From positions 30,414,298-30,478,297 of the forward strand of contig NC_089856.1 in NCBI RefSeq assembly GCF_036373705.1: 64,000 nucleotides of DNA, read 5' to 3'. The position numbers and the translations under genes are program-made. The stretch comes from Amia ocellicauda. Taxonomy: Eukaryota > Chordata > Actinopteri > Amiiformes > Amiidae. Positions 43,986 to 57,600 of this stretch are shown here, piece by piece (position 1 is the stretch's first letter; the number at the start of each line of letters is the position of its first letter). The notes below the pieces were generated by a model that had not been told where the DNA came from, made no database searches, and was given only the letters and a program-made list of their open reading frames with translations.

Positions 43986-44952
43986 ATGGCCTCTAACGAG
44001 TATGCCTCAGCAGAGACTCCTGGGAGCCCACAGCCTGGAGACCTCATCGAGATTTTCCGTCCAGCCTATCAGCATTGGGCACTGTACCTGGGCGATGGCT
44101 ATATCATCAATCTAACACCTATAGGCAAGTATTACGCTGTATCCAGGTCTGCATTTCTAGCATTAAGTGCCACTGTTAAAAGTTAGGAAGATATAATGCT
44201 ATATTCAGGCACCCTACTATTTGAGAACATAAAAAGGTAATGAGGCATGGAAAGGCAATTTAACTCAATTGCTCATAATTCTGGTGACACAAATCATAAA
44301 TGTTTTGGTACAGAAATGCATTCTATACCGGTGAAGGTCTTCAGAGGCAAAAAGCCTGTTTTGATAATATCAGTCTCACCTACAGTGAAGCAGTGTAGAG
44401 TGATGTGCTGACTACACTCCCTGTGCTGATAGACGAGGGCCAGGCCGCAGCGCTCTCCAGTGCAAAGTCGGTGTTCAGCAGGAAGGCAGTGGTGCGCATG
44501 CAGCTCCTGAAGGAGGTCGTAGGCGACGACTCCTACTGCGTCAACAACAAATACGACGACAAGTACACACCCCTGCCTGTCTGTGACATCATCAACCGCG
44601 CACAGTTCCTCATTGGGCAGGAGGTGTCATATGACCTGCTGGGCAACAACTGCGAACACTTCGTCACGCTGCTGCGTTACGGAGAGGGCGTGTCTGACCA
44701 GGTGAGCCCCACACCTTATACACACCTCGGTAATCAGACCTCTCTCTCTTCCTTCTTAGCTGTGCCTCTTTCCCGCTCATCTTCTCTCTTTTCCCAACAC
44801 TATCTATCTCCCTCCCACACCTTCTCGCTAACCCCCTTTCCTTCTCCTAGGCATCCCGTGCAATTGGTGCTATTAGTTTTGTGACGGCTGCGGCAAGTGC
44901 TTTCTCCGTGCTAGGAATGATCCAAGCTCGCTCCCGCCAAAGGCCTTTCTGA
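43986..44952 (+). CDS. plaat1: Phospholipase A and acyltransferase 1 (HRASLS family)
   Basis: The three coding exons are 43986-44124, 44433-44701 and 44851-44952. They give 169 residues (human PLAAT1 has 168). PLAAT enzymes are NlpC/P60-type thiol hydrolases that remove or transfer acyl chains of phospholipids at membranes. The catalytic His is in [11 protein letters not shown] and the Cys in the LRAT-family NCEHF box of exon 2. A hydrophobic C-terminal anchor ([15 protein letters not shown]) sits in exon 3. Intron 1 uses a GC donor (ATAG|GCAAGT) and a normal AG acceptor; the split Asp codon confirms it. If that intron were retained, the frame would end after 74 residues. The ATG directly follows an AG acceptor, so the 5' UTR is in an upstream exon. 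A polyadenylation signal lies at 45216-45221. The gene is tail to tail with GPANK1. Confidence 0.96.
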
Positions 44953-45585
44953 CCCTCCTCCACACATCCCTGCCTCCCCTTGTGCAGAGCATGAGTTACA
45001 CTCAGTGTTACTGAACCTTGGAAGAATATGATAGGCATCATTATGAAGAGTCCCTATTGACGTGATTTGAAGTGAACACTGAACCTGCACAATCTTCAGG
45101 ATTTTGTGCTCCAAAAGCTGGGCTGCTGGCAGTGGTTTCTCTACTGAACACACTTATTACTGCTTTAAAACTGGGCTGTAAATAGAATTGCTTGGATGTG
45201 TTTTGTTTTGTTGCTAATAAAAATATACACTAAAAATTCTCCCATTTCCCTGCTTACAATTATTGTATGTATCTTTAGCTCTGAATTCTTCTTTTACAGT
45301 AAGGAAACTTGATGATGGAAAAGTGAAATGTTGGGGTGGCCAGGCATTATAATTAACCAATAAAACCAACATAAGTGCACACAGTGACTATAAATTAGAA
45401 AACAAAATTACACTTTCAAAACATTTAATAACTGTACAATATTCAGCAACAAATAAAGTTACTCAAATAAACTGCTAATTTGTGCTCATTGTTTAGAGAA
45501 TGAAAAGATGCATCATCTCACAGTCCAGCAGAGTTCATGTTATTGTTAGAGTTCAAAGATTGTGTGTAGAGTGAGAGGTCAGTAC

Positions 45586-46876
45586 TCAGATGTCGATATA
45601 GGTCCGCAGGTTCCGTTCCCAAGCCCGGTCTCTCTCCTCCTTCCTCCTCTCCTGCCTGCGATTCATAGTGGTTACTCTCTCAGTGCGGGCGCTGGGGACC
45701 CTTTGCACTGCCTCGGGATCCCGGGGCCTGAAGTGTGTGACTCTGGGCTGACAGGCAGGCCCATACCCCAGCCCTTTCTGGTCCCTCTTTAGTACTGTGC
45801 GGACAGGCTGTTTGCAGCCCACGCCCTGTGGCCCCAGCCCCGTCCCAGGGTCCCAGCCCTCACGTACCATCAGCCGGAACCCCACATTGCTAGGGGGCAG
45901 GCAGTAGTGGGGTGTGGGGGGTGGACGGCGAAGGCTGAATTGGTGCAGGGTGGAGCTGCAGTGCCTCTCTTCTTCATCATTGTACTCCGCTTGGCATACA
46001 TCGCACCAGCGCGACTCTGGATTTGACACACTGCAGGGAAATTAAGAGCACAGGAATTATATATCTCCTTAAGTACTTCAGAATTACTATTACAATCTCA
46101 TTAATACAATAACTTGCACACTGCACACACACACACATACATTTCCAAAATGATGTATCTACATGTGCATCAGTATGCCTAGATGAAAATCACTATCTTG
46201 GTGTGTATCAATCTGTATTACTGATTCAGTGCACAGGTGTGGCAGTGTATGTTAGGCCCAAAGTGTGTCTCAGTGTATCACTGTAGTACCTTTCTGTTTG
46301 TGCAGAAGGCTCTGGCTGTCCCTGGTAGTCCTCCAGCTCTCTCACCACCTCACTGTGCCCTGCCTCCTCAGCCAGGTCCCTCGCATCACGGCCCTGAGTA
46401 TCCACCACACCCACCCAGGCCGCCCCCTGCTGGAGCAGGTACCGTACTGCGCCCCTCTGCCCAGCATAGGCAGCACACATCACGGCTGTCCAGAAATAGC
46501 CATCCTGATAGTTAACATCACAGCCGCGCTTCTGCAGCAGCTCGCGAAGACCACGCAAGTCCCCCTCCTGGGCGCACTTCAGCAGCCTGTTCCCATCCCG
46601 CCCCTGCGCTGCTGGGACCGGTGGTGGTGGTGGTGCACTTGGCCGCTGGGGGGGTCTCACTCGCTCTTTTCTCTTCCCCTTCTCTACACGCCCTCTTTTG
46701 TCTGGTCGTCTCCCTCCTTCTTCACTCTGCAAAAGACTCTCGTAGAAGAGTTTGGCTTCCTCTCCGCTCAGCCCATCTCCCTGCTTCCTCACAGCCTTCC
46801 TAACAGCCCCTCCGGTTACCAGCCTGCCTCCCTCCTCCTGAGCTGGAGTGAAGGCGATCAGACCCTTCAAAGCCAT
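45586..46876 (-). CDS. gpank1: G-patch and ankyrin repeat protein GPANK1
   Basis: Two coding exons, 46876-46290 and 46030-45586, are joined by a 259-base GT-AG intron (AAAG|GTACTA and CCCTGCAG). The product has 343 residues, close to human GPANK1 (356). The order of parts is a basic, proline-rich N-terminal region (about 55-90), ankyrin repeats (about 93-180), a C2H2-type motif (Cys205, Cys208, His219, His225) and a G-patch (about 244-290, with GWDPGTGLG and GLGYG). A charged Arg/Glu-rich tail ends the protein. G-patch proteins usually activate DEAH-box RNA helicases; the exact role of GPANK1 is poorly known. An acceptor-like TTGTAG directly before the ATG hints at a 5' UTR intron, with the promoter in the CpG-rich stretch at about 47.5 kb. 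A possible ATTAAA polyadenylation signal lies at 45423-45428. Confidence 0.96.
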
Positions 46877-47499
46877 CTACAATATGCCCAACAGCACTTG
46901 GGAGTCAGGGCTCATACCAACTCTATAGCAGGCACCAACTCCGCGTCAGAGAACTGGAAAAAAAATAACCAAGAGAAAAGGTAAATATAAAAACAATAAA
47001 TCAACAATGTCGTCTCATTTGTAGAGAGTGAGCACAATCATGATATGATATAGTTTGTCCGCCATGTCCAGTGTTGAAATCAGTCATTTTGGTACACCAT
47101 GATTATGCAAACCCCACCAGTAAACTATTCCAAAGTCGAACCACTGCTTTGGTAAAATAATAATACCACAATGCATGCTGATATGATATGGTACAATATT
47201 TAGTCGGCACTTTATCGAGTATATAGCATTTTGTCTATGCGGACTTATTGATGACACGATATTGTACCTCGTAACATTTCATTTCATGAAATTGTCATTT
47301 AGGACGTACTAAGACACGCCATGATCCTAATGTTTACAAGGACCGGCAATGAGCAGTGTTTACCTGAAAGTAAAACTCGGGACCGAAATCACTACTGGAA
47401 TACTACAGTCAATATACATACGTCAGGTAACCTCTGATCAAGAACTAACATTAAGTATATTCGCAAAATCTAACAAAACAGAAGTGGGTAACTTTGTTT

Positions 47500-47640
47500 T
47501 ACCTTCCTCTCATCACACAGCGGCCATCTTGGAAGTGCTCGCTAAAAAGCGCGCTCCCGGGAGGTCAACAGTGCTCGCGACCGCGCAATGTGATGTCGGG
47601 GCCGCGCTCTACTGATTGCGGGTGCACGTGTCCTGCACAT
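47500..47640 (-). promoter_or_regulatory. CpG-rich putative GPANK1 promoter with YY1-type motif
   Basis: This is a short run of dense CpG between the 3' end of FTSJ3 and GPANK1. On the minus strand it contains CCAAGATGGCCGC (47520-47532), matching the YY1 motif often found just downstream of housekeeping start sites in this orientation. It also has E-box GCACGTGT near 47624. Promoter use is inferred. Confidence 0.45.
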
Positions 47641-48640
47641 TAAAACAGAAAGCATATAGAGGCGTTTCTTTAATACGTTAAACCACAGTCACGATGTACT
47701 GTTCAGATGACAAAGTTATGATTTCATTTATACAAATATATATAGGGAATTTCCAAAGTGCTTCAGACAACGTGAGATTGAATAATCTTTCTGAACCAAG
47801 CACCGTCAGGGATCCCTCTGTTCTAAGCAGCTCAAGAGAAGAGAAGAGAACCACTTCAGGAGAATAACCGGATGTCTAGTTAGTTATATCTATTCTTCCA
47901 GCTTTTTCCCCTGGTACTTCATAACTATTTTAAAAAAGAACCTCCAGACACACAAACACACCACTCCCAACACAGACAAAAATAAGTACTGAAAGACTTT
48001 TATTATGTAAATTCACTATTTACACAATGCATCAACAAAGGCAAGCGGGCAGGTATAGTGCATCAACACAGAGCAGGGAGGTGCCCCGGCTTTTAATTGA
48101 TACTCCAGGTGCACTGCCCTGTATTCCCCAGCAGAGGAAGAGAGAGCACAAATCCATCTCTGCAACTGAGAGGAAACAGACTCGACACATACAGCTTGTT
48201 CTCAATTCCTCCATCAGATATTCTGCATGTACAAGTGAAGTTCACTACAGGAGCGGCATACTCTCCCTCTCTGGTTGACCTCTACCGAAATATCAGGAAG
48301 GGTGTTTAAGTGTCGGTTTATTCCACATTCATTTCACTTTAGTCTATCAGTAAAATGAAACCTGACTTAAACTAGACTTAACAGGCATTGACTTAAATAA
48401 CATAATTGGACTGAATCTTTCAATCATGGTGGTGGACTGGAGGATAAGCGAGATGTAAACAGAACCCCCAGAACTACATTTTCGTCTCTGCAAATGATGA
48501 CTGATGATACCAAATTAAACGCAGCCTACAGTGACACTGCTTGGATTTCACAGTTATTTTCATTGTATTTTGCAGCTGCTCAGTTCATGGTCCCATCCCT
48601 CAGAGACAGCCTGACAGGAAACAGCTGGGTGCCAGAGGAT

Positions 48641-51600
48641 TTATTTCTTGTGCTGCCGGGGACCACCCCCTTGGCGTCCACCAGCTTTGCGCCCACCCCC
48701 TTGACGTCCACCAGCTTTGCGCCCACCCCCTTTGCGCCCACCCCCTTGGCGCTGTTCCTTCCTCTTCATTGCCCTCAGGTCCTTCTTCATACGGCCATCC
48801 ACCACCTTGAACACGCCCTTCACGCCTGCTGGCCGGGGCACCTTCCTACCCCCGCCTCGCTTCGACACCACGTAGGTCACCTCCCTCTTCTCCCTGCCCA
48901 GACCTGCCTTCTTATAGATGCTGAGGGAGAAAAAGAAGAAGAGGTTAAACCCACAAAATGGCAGTATATAGTGTAGTGTGCTCACAGACTAGAAGAACAG
49001 TGAAGTGTGTGTGGAGATTGAGTTACCCCTTGAGCTGGGCCATTTTCTCTCTCTCAGAGATGTCCACAGTGTTCACAACCGCCTCTGCTTTCTTCTTGGC
49101 CTGCTCCATTTTCTTCAACATCTAACAGACAGACAGAAAGAAAGAGCGGTCAGGGACATATGGACAGAAAAGGCAGGCTCGCCACAGGATGGACCTGAAA
49201 TCGATGCAATCCCCCCAGCTTCTCTCCCACCAGAAGTCTCCCTCTTCCCCATCTCTCACCCTCCTCTTCTTCCTGGCCTTGGCCTCTGCCACTCTCTTGA
49301 TGGGCCGGGCGTTGATCTCCCTCCAGCGCTGCTTGTACTCCTCCACCATCTCCCGCGTCACCGGGACCCCCTGCCTCCGGTGCTTCCGCTCATCTGCCTC
49401 GAACCAATCGGGCACCTCGGTCACATCCTCCGAGAACGTATACCTGGGGCGGGGGAAACGCAAACACACCGTTAACGCTAACGAGCTTATTCTATGGAAA
49501 GATTAAGTTCATACGGAACTAAATAAAAGCAATCAATGCATAAATAAAACAACTTGTGGAATGAATATCACTTGGGTCGACTGTGGTTCTAGTCAGTGTG
49601 GCTCAAGTCTAAGTGTGTGAGGGTGTCAGCGTGCAGTGTCTTGCCTGCCGAAGGAGTTGTCCACCAGGTCCCTGCGTCTCTTCTTGGACGTGGCAATGAC
49701 TGTGCCCAGGGCCAGGCCTTCAGGGTCCAGGATACGAGCCCGCTTACCTGCAAACGGAGAGACAGACAGCGCTATGGTCAGGACAGGGGTGGGTGGTTCA
49801 ATCTAACCTCTTAATTTCAGCCTTCGTCCTCTCTCTCATTTCTCATCCTCACTCTGTGTACACTTGCACACAGCCAGTCACACACACACATACACAAACT
49901 CCCCAAGACACACCTGATGATAAACTCCTGCCCCTTGCAACCCAAAAGCCCTGCAGTATCACTCACTTGTGCTCTCCACTGGCACGACCTCAAAGTCCTC
50001 GCCTTCGTCCTCAGCACCCCACCGGCCAGGCTGCCCCTTCTTTCCAGCTTTTCGCTTCATCTGGGTGATTTGCCTGTGGAGAAACAGACAAGATTAAAGT
50101 AACAGACATTCTCACAAGAACTAGCAGTGTCCTTATCAGGCAGATCCACACTTGGACGAGGCTCCACAACAAAATCAGGAATACTAACTTCTCATCATCA
50201 GTGCTGCTGGTATCGTCATCGGAGTCACTGTCGCTCTCACTTTCGCACTCTTCTGGTTCCCCTTTGACCTCTTCTGGGGTTTCCTCTGCAGGTTCCTCCT
50301 CTTCCGGTTCTGTAGGTGGGGCTTTTCCTTTGCCCTTTTTCTTTCCCCCCTTATCTGAAATGCCAATCAGAATCAAGAATCAATCAGCTTTCTCCATTTG
50401 AGAGTGCTATTGTGAGCAGCCTTGATAGAGATAATGCAGTTACAATAAAGCAAGCAAAAACACCTGGAACTAAGTTTATATAGTGGAGTCTCTCCTAATC
50501 ACCCCTGCCTATTGCCAAAAACTGCACACACGTATGTGCTGCTTCCCAATCCCCACACTCACCTCCAAGCTTCTGGCTGTGCAGTCTCTCTGTCTGTCTG
50601 ATCTCTGTCTCAGCATCAGCTTCTAGGTCCAGCTCAGAGAAAATGTCCTGCGGGATAGTGACCAGCAAGGGGAAGAGACAAAGGGAGGAGATCATGATGG
50701 AAACAGGGAAAAATAGACAGGGGAGGGTCCAGAAAATGGAGGATGGAGAGAAGAGATTTATATAATTTAGATACCATTTAAACCTCATAAAACAGGACAA
50801 AAAATTGGATTACATGAACTATAAACAACAAATAAGTTTTCACGTTTGCCAAAATAGGGCATTGTGCCATGGCTGATACTATGTTTCGTTAGACTCTGAA
50901 CAGAACTAAAGTGTGTGTGATTGAATCTGAGGCTGGCTGACCTTGCTGAACCACATGATGGTCTCACGGTCTTTCTTCTCCTTCTCTCCCTCCAGCTCCA
51001 CCAGCAGTTCATTCCTTGGACCTTTCTTTGCCTCCTCCTCCTCCTCGTCATCTTTGAATGACACCCTGTAACACAGAGAGAGAGATTTAATGTGGAAAGC
51101 CTAAAATAAATTTGCTCTTTATTGAGGCACAATTTAACAGCAACTGGGGATGTCTCTGGGAAGCATATGGGGAGGGGGAAAGAGAGGTGGGGAGGTAGGG
51201 AGTGTGGTGGAAGAAAGATTTGGAGTTGGGAGTTCTAGTCAGAATTTATTACGTGCACGGGAGGAACAGCGCAACAAAGAACTCAAAGGATTTTAGGGTT
51301 GCATGACACTGTTCCCCAAAAGTTTTGAGACAGATCAAAGCTTTTATACCCCCTCTGGGACATGTGAGCTGCTGATAACCAAGTGAGGAGTAACAGCACA
51401 CCAAGGACAAAGGCAGAATATTTCTATATTTTTCCCCCACAGGAGGGAGACTGGAATACAAAGAGACTGCTAGGAGACGGACAGAGATCGGGCAAAGGAA
51501 GGAGTAGATAAGCCGTTACTTTTTCGGAGGAGCTTTCTTTTGCTCCATCTGTTTCTGTCTCTCCTCCACCTCCTCCATGTCATCTGAGTCGAGGTCGGAG

Positions 51601-54600
51601 GCCAGCGAGATGGCGTCGCTGTCGGCGTCGGAGAAATAAAGGTCCCCATCCCCATCCCCCTCCTCCAGCACAGAGTCCGCAACACGCATGTCCCCTCGCG
51701 AGAGCTCACTGAGAGCCTGAGAGAGGGGCAGGGAGAGAGAGTCACACATGCAAGCACATATGCTCGGCTTCTCTGTATCTGTAAACGTGTGTGCCTGTGT
51801 GTGTGTGTGTTAGTGCGTCAAAGCAGTACCTTGCTCTTACTGATGCTGGCCAGTGAGAAGAGGGTGCAATCGTTGCTGTCGGCGATGGAGACCCCTGGCA
51901 GGTCCATCTTCAGCTCCACCCTCTCACGTTGACGCCGGCGCTCCCGCAACAGCTTTTTCTTCTTCCTGGGCCAGCAATACACATATAGTGAGGACCCACA
52001 CAGCTAACAGCTCTGCACAGCACCTTTCATACAGACAATATTCCACTGGCTGCTGCCTTACAGACTCACCCTTCATACTTGAGATCTATGCAGATTTGCT
52101 GTACAAAGAACATGCCCAACTAAGTGGACAGAAAGACTGACTGACTGACTGACAGATAGATAGACGTGGAGACCAGCACAGTGACCAGGACAAGTGGCTC
52201 ATACCGTCGCAACTCCGCCACTTCCTCTGCCTTGAGCTCTGCCAGCTTCTTTTCCATCTCTTCCTCATCCTCCTCGTCCTCCCCCTTCTCCGTCACCGTC
52301 TCCTTTTTCTTGCTCACCTTGTCCTCTGTGTCGCTCTCCCCTTCACTGGAGCTCAATCTGACAAAACGGGACAGAACATGTCAAAGAGCGAGAAGATACT
52401 GAAAAGCTCCAGTATATTCCCGGAACAAATGAAAAAATAAGTTCTGTTCTGTTAAAGACAGATACCTAATGTCGTTGTCCAATTCTTTGGCCTGCTCCTT
52501 CAGTTTTCGGGCTAAGAACCGCCTCAACTTCCCTCTCCAGGCCAGCAGAGATCTGAGGAAACAGCATACAGAGTCACAGCACTACAACTATAACACTATG
52601 GAGAGAGAAAGAGTTCATTGGGGGGCACATAAAGATTGAAGTTTAGACCGACTACAGGGTCTGTATAGTGTGTAAATGCGATAAAATATATATATATATA
52701 CAGTACTATGCAAAAGTTTTAGGTAGGAATGCTTTACAAAATAGACATGTTAATAGATTATATTTATCAATTAACTAAATGCAAAGTGAGTGAACAGAAG
52801 AAAAATCTACATCAAATCAATATTTGGTGTGACCACCCTTTGCCTTCAAAACAGCATCAATTCTTCTAGGTGCACTTGCACACAGTTTTTGAAGGAACTC
52901 GGCGGGTAGGTTGGCTCAAACATCTTGGAGAACTAACCACAGCTCTTCTGTTGATTTAGGCAGCCTCAGTTGCTTCTCTCTCTTCGTGTAATCCCAGACA
53001 GACTCGATGATGTTGAGATCAGGGCTCTGTGGGGGCCATACCATCACTTCCAGGACTCCTTGTTCTTCTTTACGCTGAAGATAGTTCTTAATGACTTCTG
53101 CTGTATGTTTGGGGTCGTTGTCATGCTGCAGAATAAATTTGGGGCCAATCAGATGCTTCCCTGATGGTATTGCATGTACTTCTCAGCATTGAGGAGACCA
53201 TTTGCAGAAATACAGCCCCAAACTTGCAAGGAACCTCCACCATGCTTCACTGTTGCCTGCAGACACTCATTCGTGTACCGCTCTCCAGCCCTTCAGCAAA
53301 CAAACTGCCTTCTGCTACAGCCAAATATTTCACATTTTGACTCATCAGTCCAGAGCACCTGCTGCCATTTTTCTGCACCCCAGTTCCTGTGTTTTCGTGC
53401 ATAGATGAGTCACTTGGCCTTGTTACCACGTCGGAGGTATGGCTTTTTGGCCATCTGGAAACCCCTGTCTGCCTTGAAATTTCTGCCAGGGAGAGACCTT
53501 GCTGATGCAGTATAACTACCCTGTGTCTTGTTGCTGTGCTCAGTCTTGCCATGGTGTATGACTTTTGACAGTAAACTGTCCACCTCACCATGTTAGCTGA
53601 GTTTGGCTGTTCCTCACCCAGTTTTATTCCTCCTACACAGCTGTTTCTGTTAAAGATTGTGTTTCAACGTACATATTGAATTGATGATCATTAGAACCTG
53701 TTTGGTATAATTGTTTAATTATACACCTGACTATATGCCTACAAAATCCCTGACTTTGTGCAATTGTACCTAGAAGACTTGATGCTGTTTTGAAGGCAAA
53801 GGGTGGTCACACCATATATGGATTTGATTTAGATTTTTCTTCTGTTCACTCACTTTGCATTTTGATATTTGATAAATATAATCTATTAACATGTCTATTT
53901 TTGAAAGCATTCTTACTTTACAGCATTTTTTCACACCTGCCTAAAATTTTTGCACAGTACTGTATATTTTAAATATATATATATTATAGGAATGCATCTT
54001 GTGTGTTGTGTCAGGGTGGTGTGTTTACATAGCAGAGAATCAGGGGGTATACACATTTCTATAGGTCCCATGTGCCAAGTTCTCACCGGAGGTCTTTTCG
54101 GCCCAGGACCTTGACATCCTCACAGCACTGCCTGATCTCTGGGGTGGTGGCAGGGTGAAACTCCAGCTCGGGATTGTCAAAAGTTATCTGAGAGAAGGGA
54201 GAGACAGGAAGGAGTGAGCAGGTGGCAGTAAACAGGAGGATATGGTTGTTATGTTCCCAGATTTCACTCCTTCCCAAAATCCACCCTACTCCCTGCCCTC
54301 ACCTCGTTGGCCTTGTTCAGGAAATCCACAGGGTTCTCGGCTCGGACATACTCGCTCACAGTGAAGCGGTGGTACAGCGTCACGTCTCCGTCGGCATATC
54401 CCTCCGCCTGTAAAACACCTCGGTCAGAAATAGTCCAGACTCCTTCACATAGCAACACATACATTGAGGGAAAAAAGTATTTGATCCCCTGCTGATTTTG
54501 TACGTTTGCCCACTGACAAAGAAATGATCAGTCTATAATTTTAATGGTAGGTGTATTTTAACAGTGAGAGACAGAACAACAACAAAGAAATCCAGAAAAA

Positions 54601-57600
54601 CGCATTTCAAAAAAGTTATAAATTGATTTGCATGTTAATGAGGGAAATAAGTATTTGATCCCCTATCAATCAGCAAGATTTCTGGCTCCCAGGTGTCTTT
54701 TATACAGGTAACGAGCTGAGATTAGGAGCACTCTCTTAAAGGGATTGCTCCTAATCTCAGCTCGTTACCTGTATAAAAGACACCTGTCCACAGAAGCAAT
54801 CAATCAGATTCCAAACTCTCCACCATGGCCAAGACCAAAGAGCTGTCCAAGGATGTCAGGGACAAGATTGTAGACCTACACAAGGCTGGAATGGGCTACA
54901 AGACCATCGCCAAGAAGCTTAGTGAGAAGGTGACAACAGTTGGTGCGATTATTCGCAAATGGAAGAAACACAAAATAACTGTCAGTCTCCCTCGGTCTGG
55001 GGCTCCATGCAAGATCTCACCTCGTGGAGTTTCAATGATCATGAGAACGGTGAGGAATCAGCCCAGAACTACACAGGAGGATATTGTTAATGATCTCAAG
55101 GCAGCTGGGACCATAGTCACCAAGAAAACGATTGGTAACACACTACGCCGTGAAGGACTGAAATCCTGCAGCGCCCGCAAGGCCCCACTGCTCAAGAAAG
55201 CACATGTACAGGCCCATCTGAAGTTTGCCAACATCTGAATGATTCAGAGGAGAACTGGGTGAAAGTGATGTGGTCAGATGAGACCAAAATCGAGCTCTTT
55301 GGCATCAACTCAACTCGCCATGTTTGGAGGAGGAGGCATGACCGCAATAACACCATACCCACTGTCAAACATGGAGGTGGAAACATTATGTTTTGGGGGT
55401 GTTTTTCTGCTAAGGGGACAGGACAACTGCACCGCATCAAAGGGACGATGGACGGGGCCATGTACCGTCAAATCTTGGGTGAGAACCTCCTTCCCTCAGC
55501 CAGGGTATTGAAAATGGGTCGTGGATGGTATTCCAGCATGACAATGACCCAAAACACACAGCCAAGGCAACAAAGGAGTGGCTCAAGAAGAAGCACATTA
55601 AGGTCCTGGAGTGGCCTAGCCTGTCTCCAGACCTTAATCCCATAGAAAATCTGTGGAGGAAGCTGAAGGTTCGAGTTGCCAAACGTCAGCCTCGAAACCT
55701 TAATGACTTGGAGAGGATCTGCAAAGAGGAGTGGGACAAAATCCCTCCTGAGATGTGTGCAAACCTGGTGGCCAACTACAAGAAACGTCTGACCTCTGTG
55801 ATTGCCAACAAGGGTTTTGCCACCAAGTACTAAGTCAAAGGGGTCAAATACTTATTTCCCTCATTAACATGCAAATCAATGTATAACTTTTTTGAAATGC
55901 GTTTTTCTGGATTTTTTTGTTGTTATTCTGTCTCTCACTGTTAAAATACACCTACCATTAAAATTATAGACTGATCATTTCTTTGTCAGTGGGCAAACGT
56001 ACAAAATCAGCAGGGGATCAAATACTTTTTTCCCTCACTGTACATGTAAAGATGCTCACATACAGACACACACATTTACACACGCACACCCCCTCAGATG
56101 AAGCAACCCACCTTGGGCTTCTTGATTGGCACCAGATCCCTGACTGTCTTGGCTTGAATCTCCACCTCCTTGAAGGCATGCTTGGGATCGAAGAATTTAT
56201 TGTCAATTTTATCAGGTGCCTGGTAGCCTGGGGAGAAGAATCACAGCACAGTGAGGACTCAGCCTTGTGGAACAACAGGCTCAAGTGGCAGAACTGTAAC
56301 TACCAAGGGCCATACCCTGACAGACGACAAAGATCTCAGCAGACTCGTTACGGGAGGCCTGTGGTTTGGTGGCCTGCACACGGCGGAAGAACTGTTTGAA
56401 GATCCAGAGCAGCGGCTGGTAATCCCGAGAGCGGAACACCTTGGTGATGAAACAGCCGCCCTTCGTCAGGAACTCACACGCCAGCTTCAGAGCCATGAGG
56501 GTGAGGTGAGCTGGTGGAGAGAGGAAAATTTGAGAAAATAAAAAAGGAAAAATGGCTTGAGAGAGAGGAAGTTAGTGAAATGGGCAGAGAACGTATGAGA
56601 GAGACTGAAGTAGAGTGAGGAAGCAAGTGTCTGTATAGTTGTTGGTGCTGTTGCAGTACAGTCTGAGTGTGTGATCGGCATTTTTTCTGTGCTGCTGTAA
56701 AATTGGGGTGAGGGTATAGTGTGGGTGTGTGTGTGTATTAGTCAGCAATGCCAGTCCACACACCCTGTGAGAAGGCATCGTGTTGCCAGTTGGCTCCCAC
56801 ATTGGGCGCTCCATCATTCAGAACTACATCCACCTTCCAGGTCTGCAGCTCCTTCCTGAGAGCCTGAGAGAGAAAGATATACCTGTGAGGAACAGGAAAC
56901 CATGGACTCGGGTATGGCACTCAAGGGAAACTGAAACGGAGACCCCACCAGAACATTCTGCTTATTTTTTCCTTTTTTATGGTGTTGCACAAAACCAGAG
57001 ACCTGTCAGAACAGGTATCATTCTTCTCTGCAGAGTAAGTCATAATTTTCAAGTCTCTCTTCAGAGCATATTACCTGTCTGCATTTCTCAGTGGTGATAT
57101 CCTCCTGTATAGTGACCACACTGGGGATGGGCCTAATAGGGACCAAATCCACTCCTGGTGAAAGAGAGAGCAAAAGACAAACATAAACCACAGAGCAAAC
57201 CTAAATGTGTCAGACAAAGACATCTAGACATCCTACAGAGACGTAAAAATGATAAGACACTCACCAATGATGAGGCTAGACACTGGCATGAACTTGGAGG
57301 CCACCTGCAGCCTGCAGGGAGAGAGAGAGGGTAAGAATGGCAACAGCACACTGAGACTGCCAAACACACACACACTTAGTGAAACATGCAGACATTAAAT
57401 ACAAAAACACAAAGCGATGTACAAAAGCAATCTGAGTGTTCCGTCTTGTTCTGTTCATTTATGCTTGGTGGCTGTGTCTGGATATTTAAATCTGAATCAT
57501 ACACTTTGCAAGGTACTGCTTAGAATCTGTAAAGTGGCTTTTGACTATTTCCACTGTAAATGTCACCTCGATCATAGTGGGTAAATCACCTGCTCAAAAG

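Larger units (their letters stand above)
54462..56040 (+). mobile_element. Tc1-like element D2, full length, transposase broken
   Basis: This is a complete copy of the family at 31258-32631, 1579 bases long, with TA on both sides (54460-54461 and 56041-56042). The long inverted repeats (about 200 bases) have outer and inner direct repeats, GAGGGAAAAAAGTATTTGAT and GAGGGAAATAAGTATTTGAT, typical IR/DR structure. The transposase starts at 54825. A four-base loss near 55230 and a one-base loss near 55528, compared with the intact copy, break the frame twice. It lies in FTSJ3 intron 7, antisense to the gene. Confidence 0.95.
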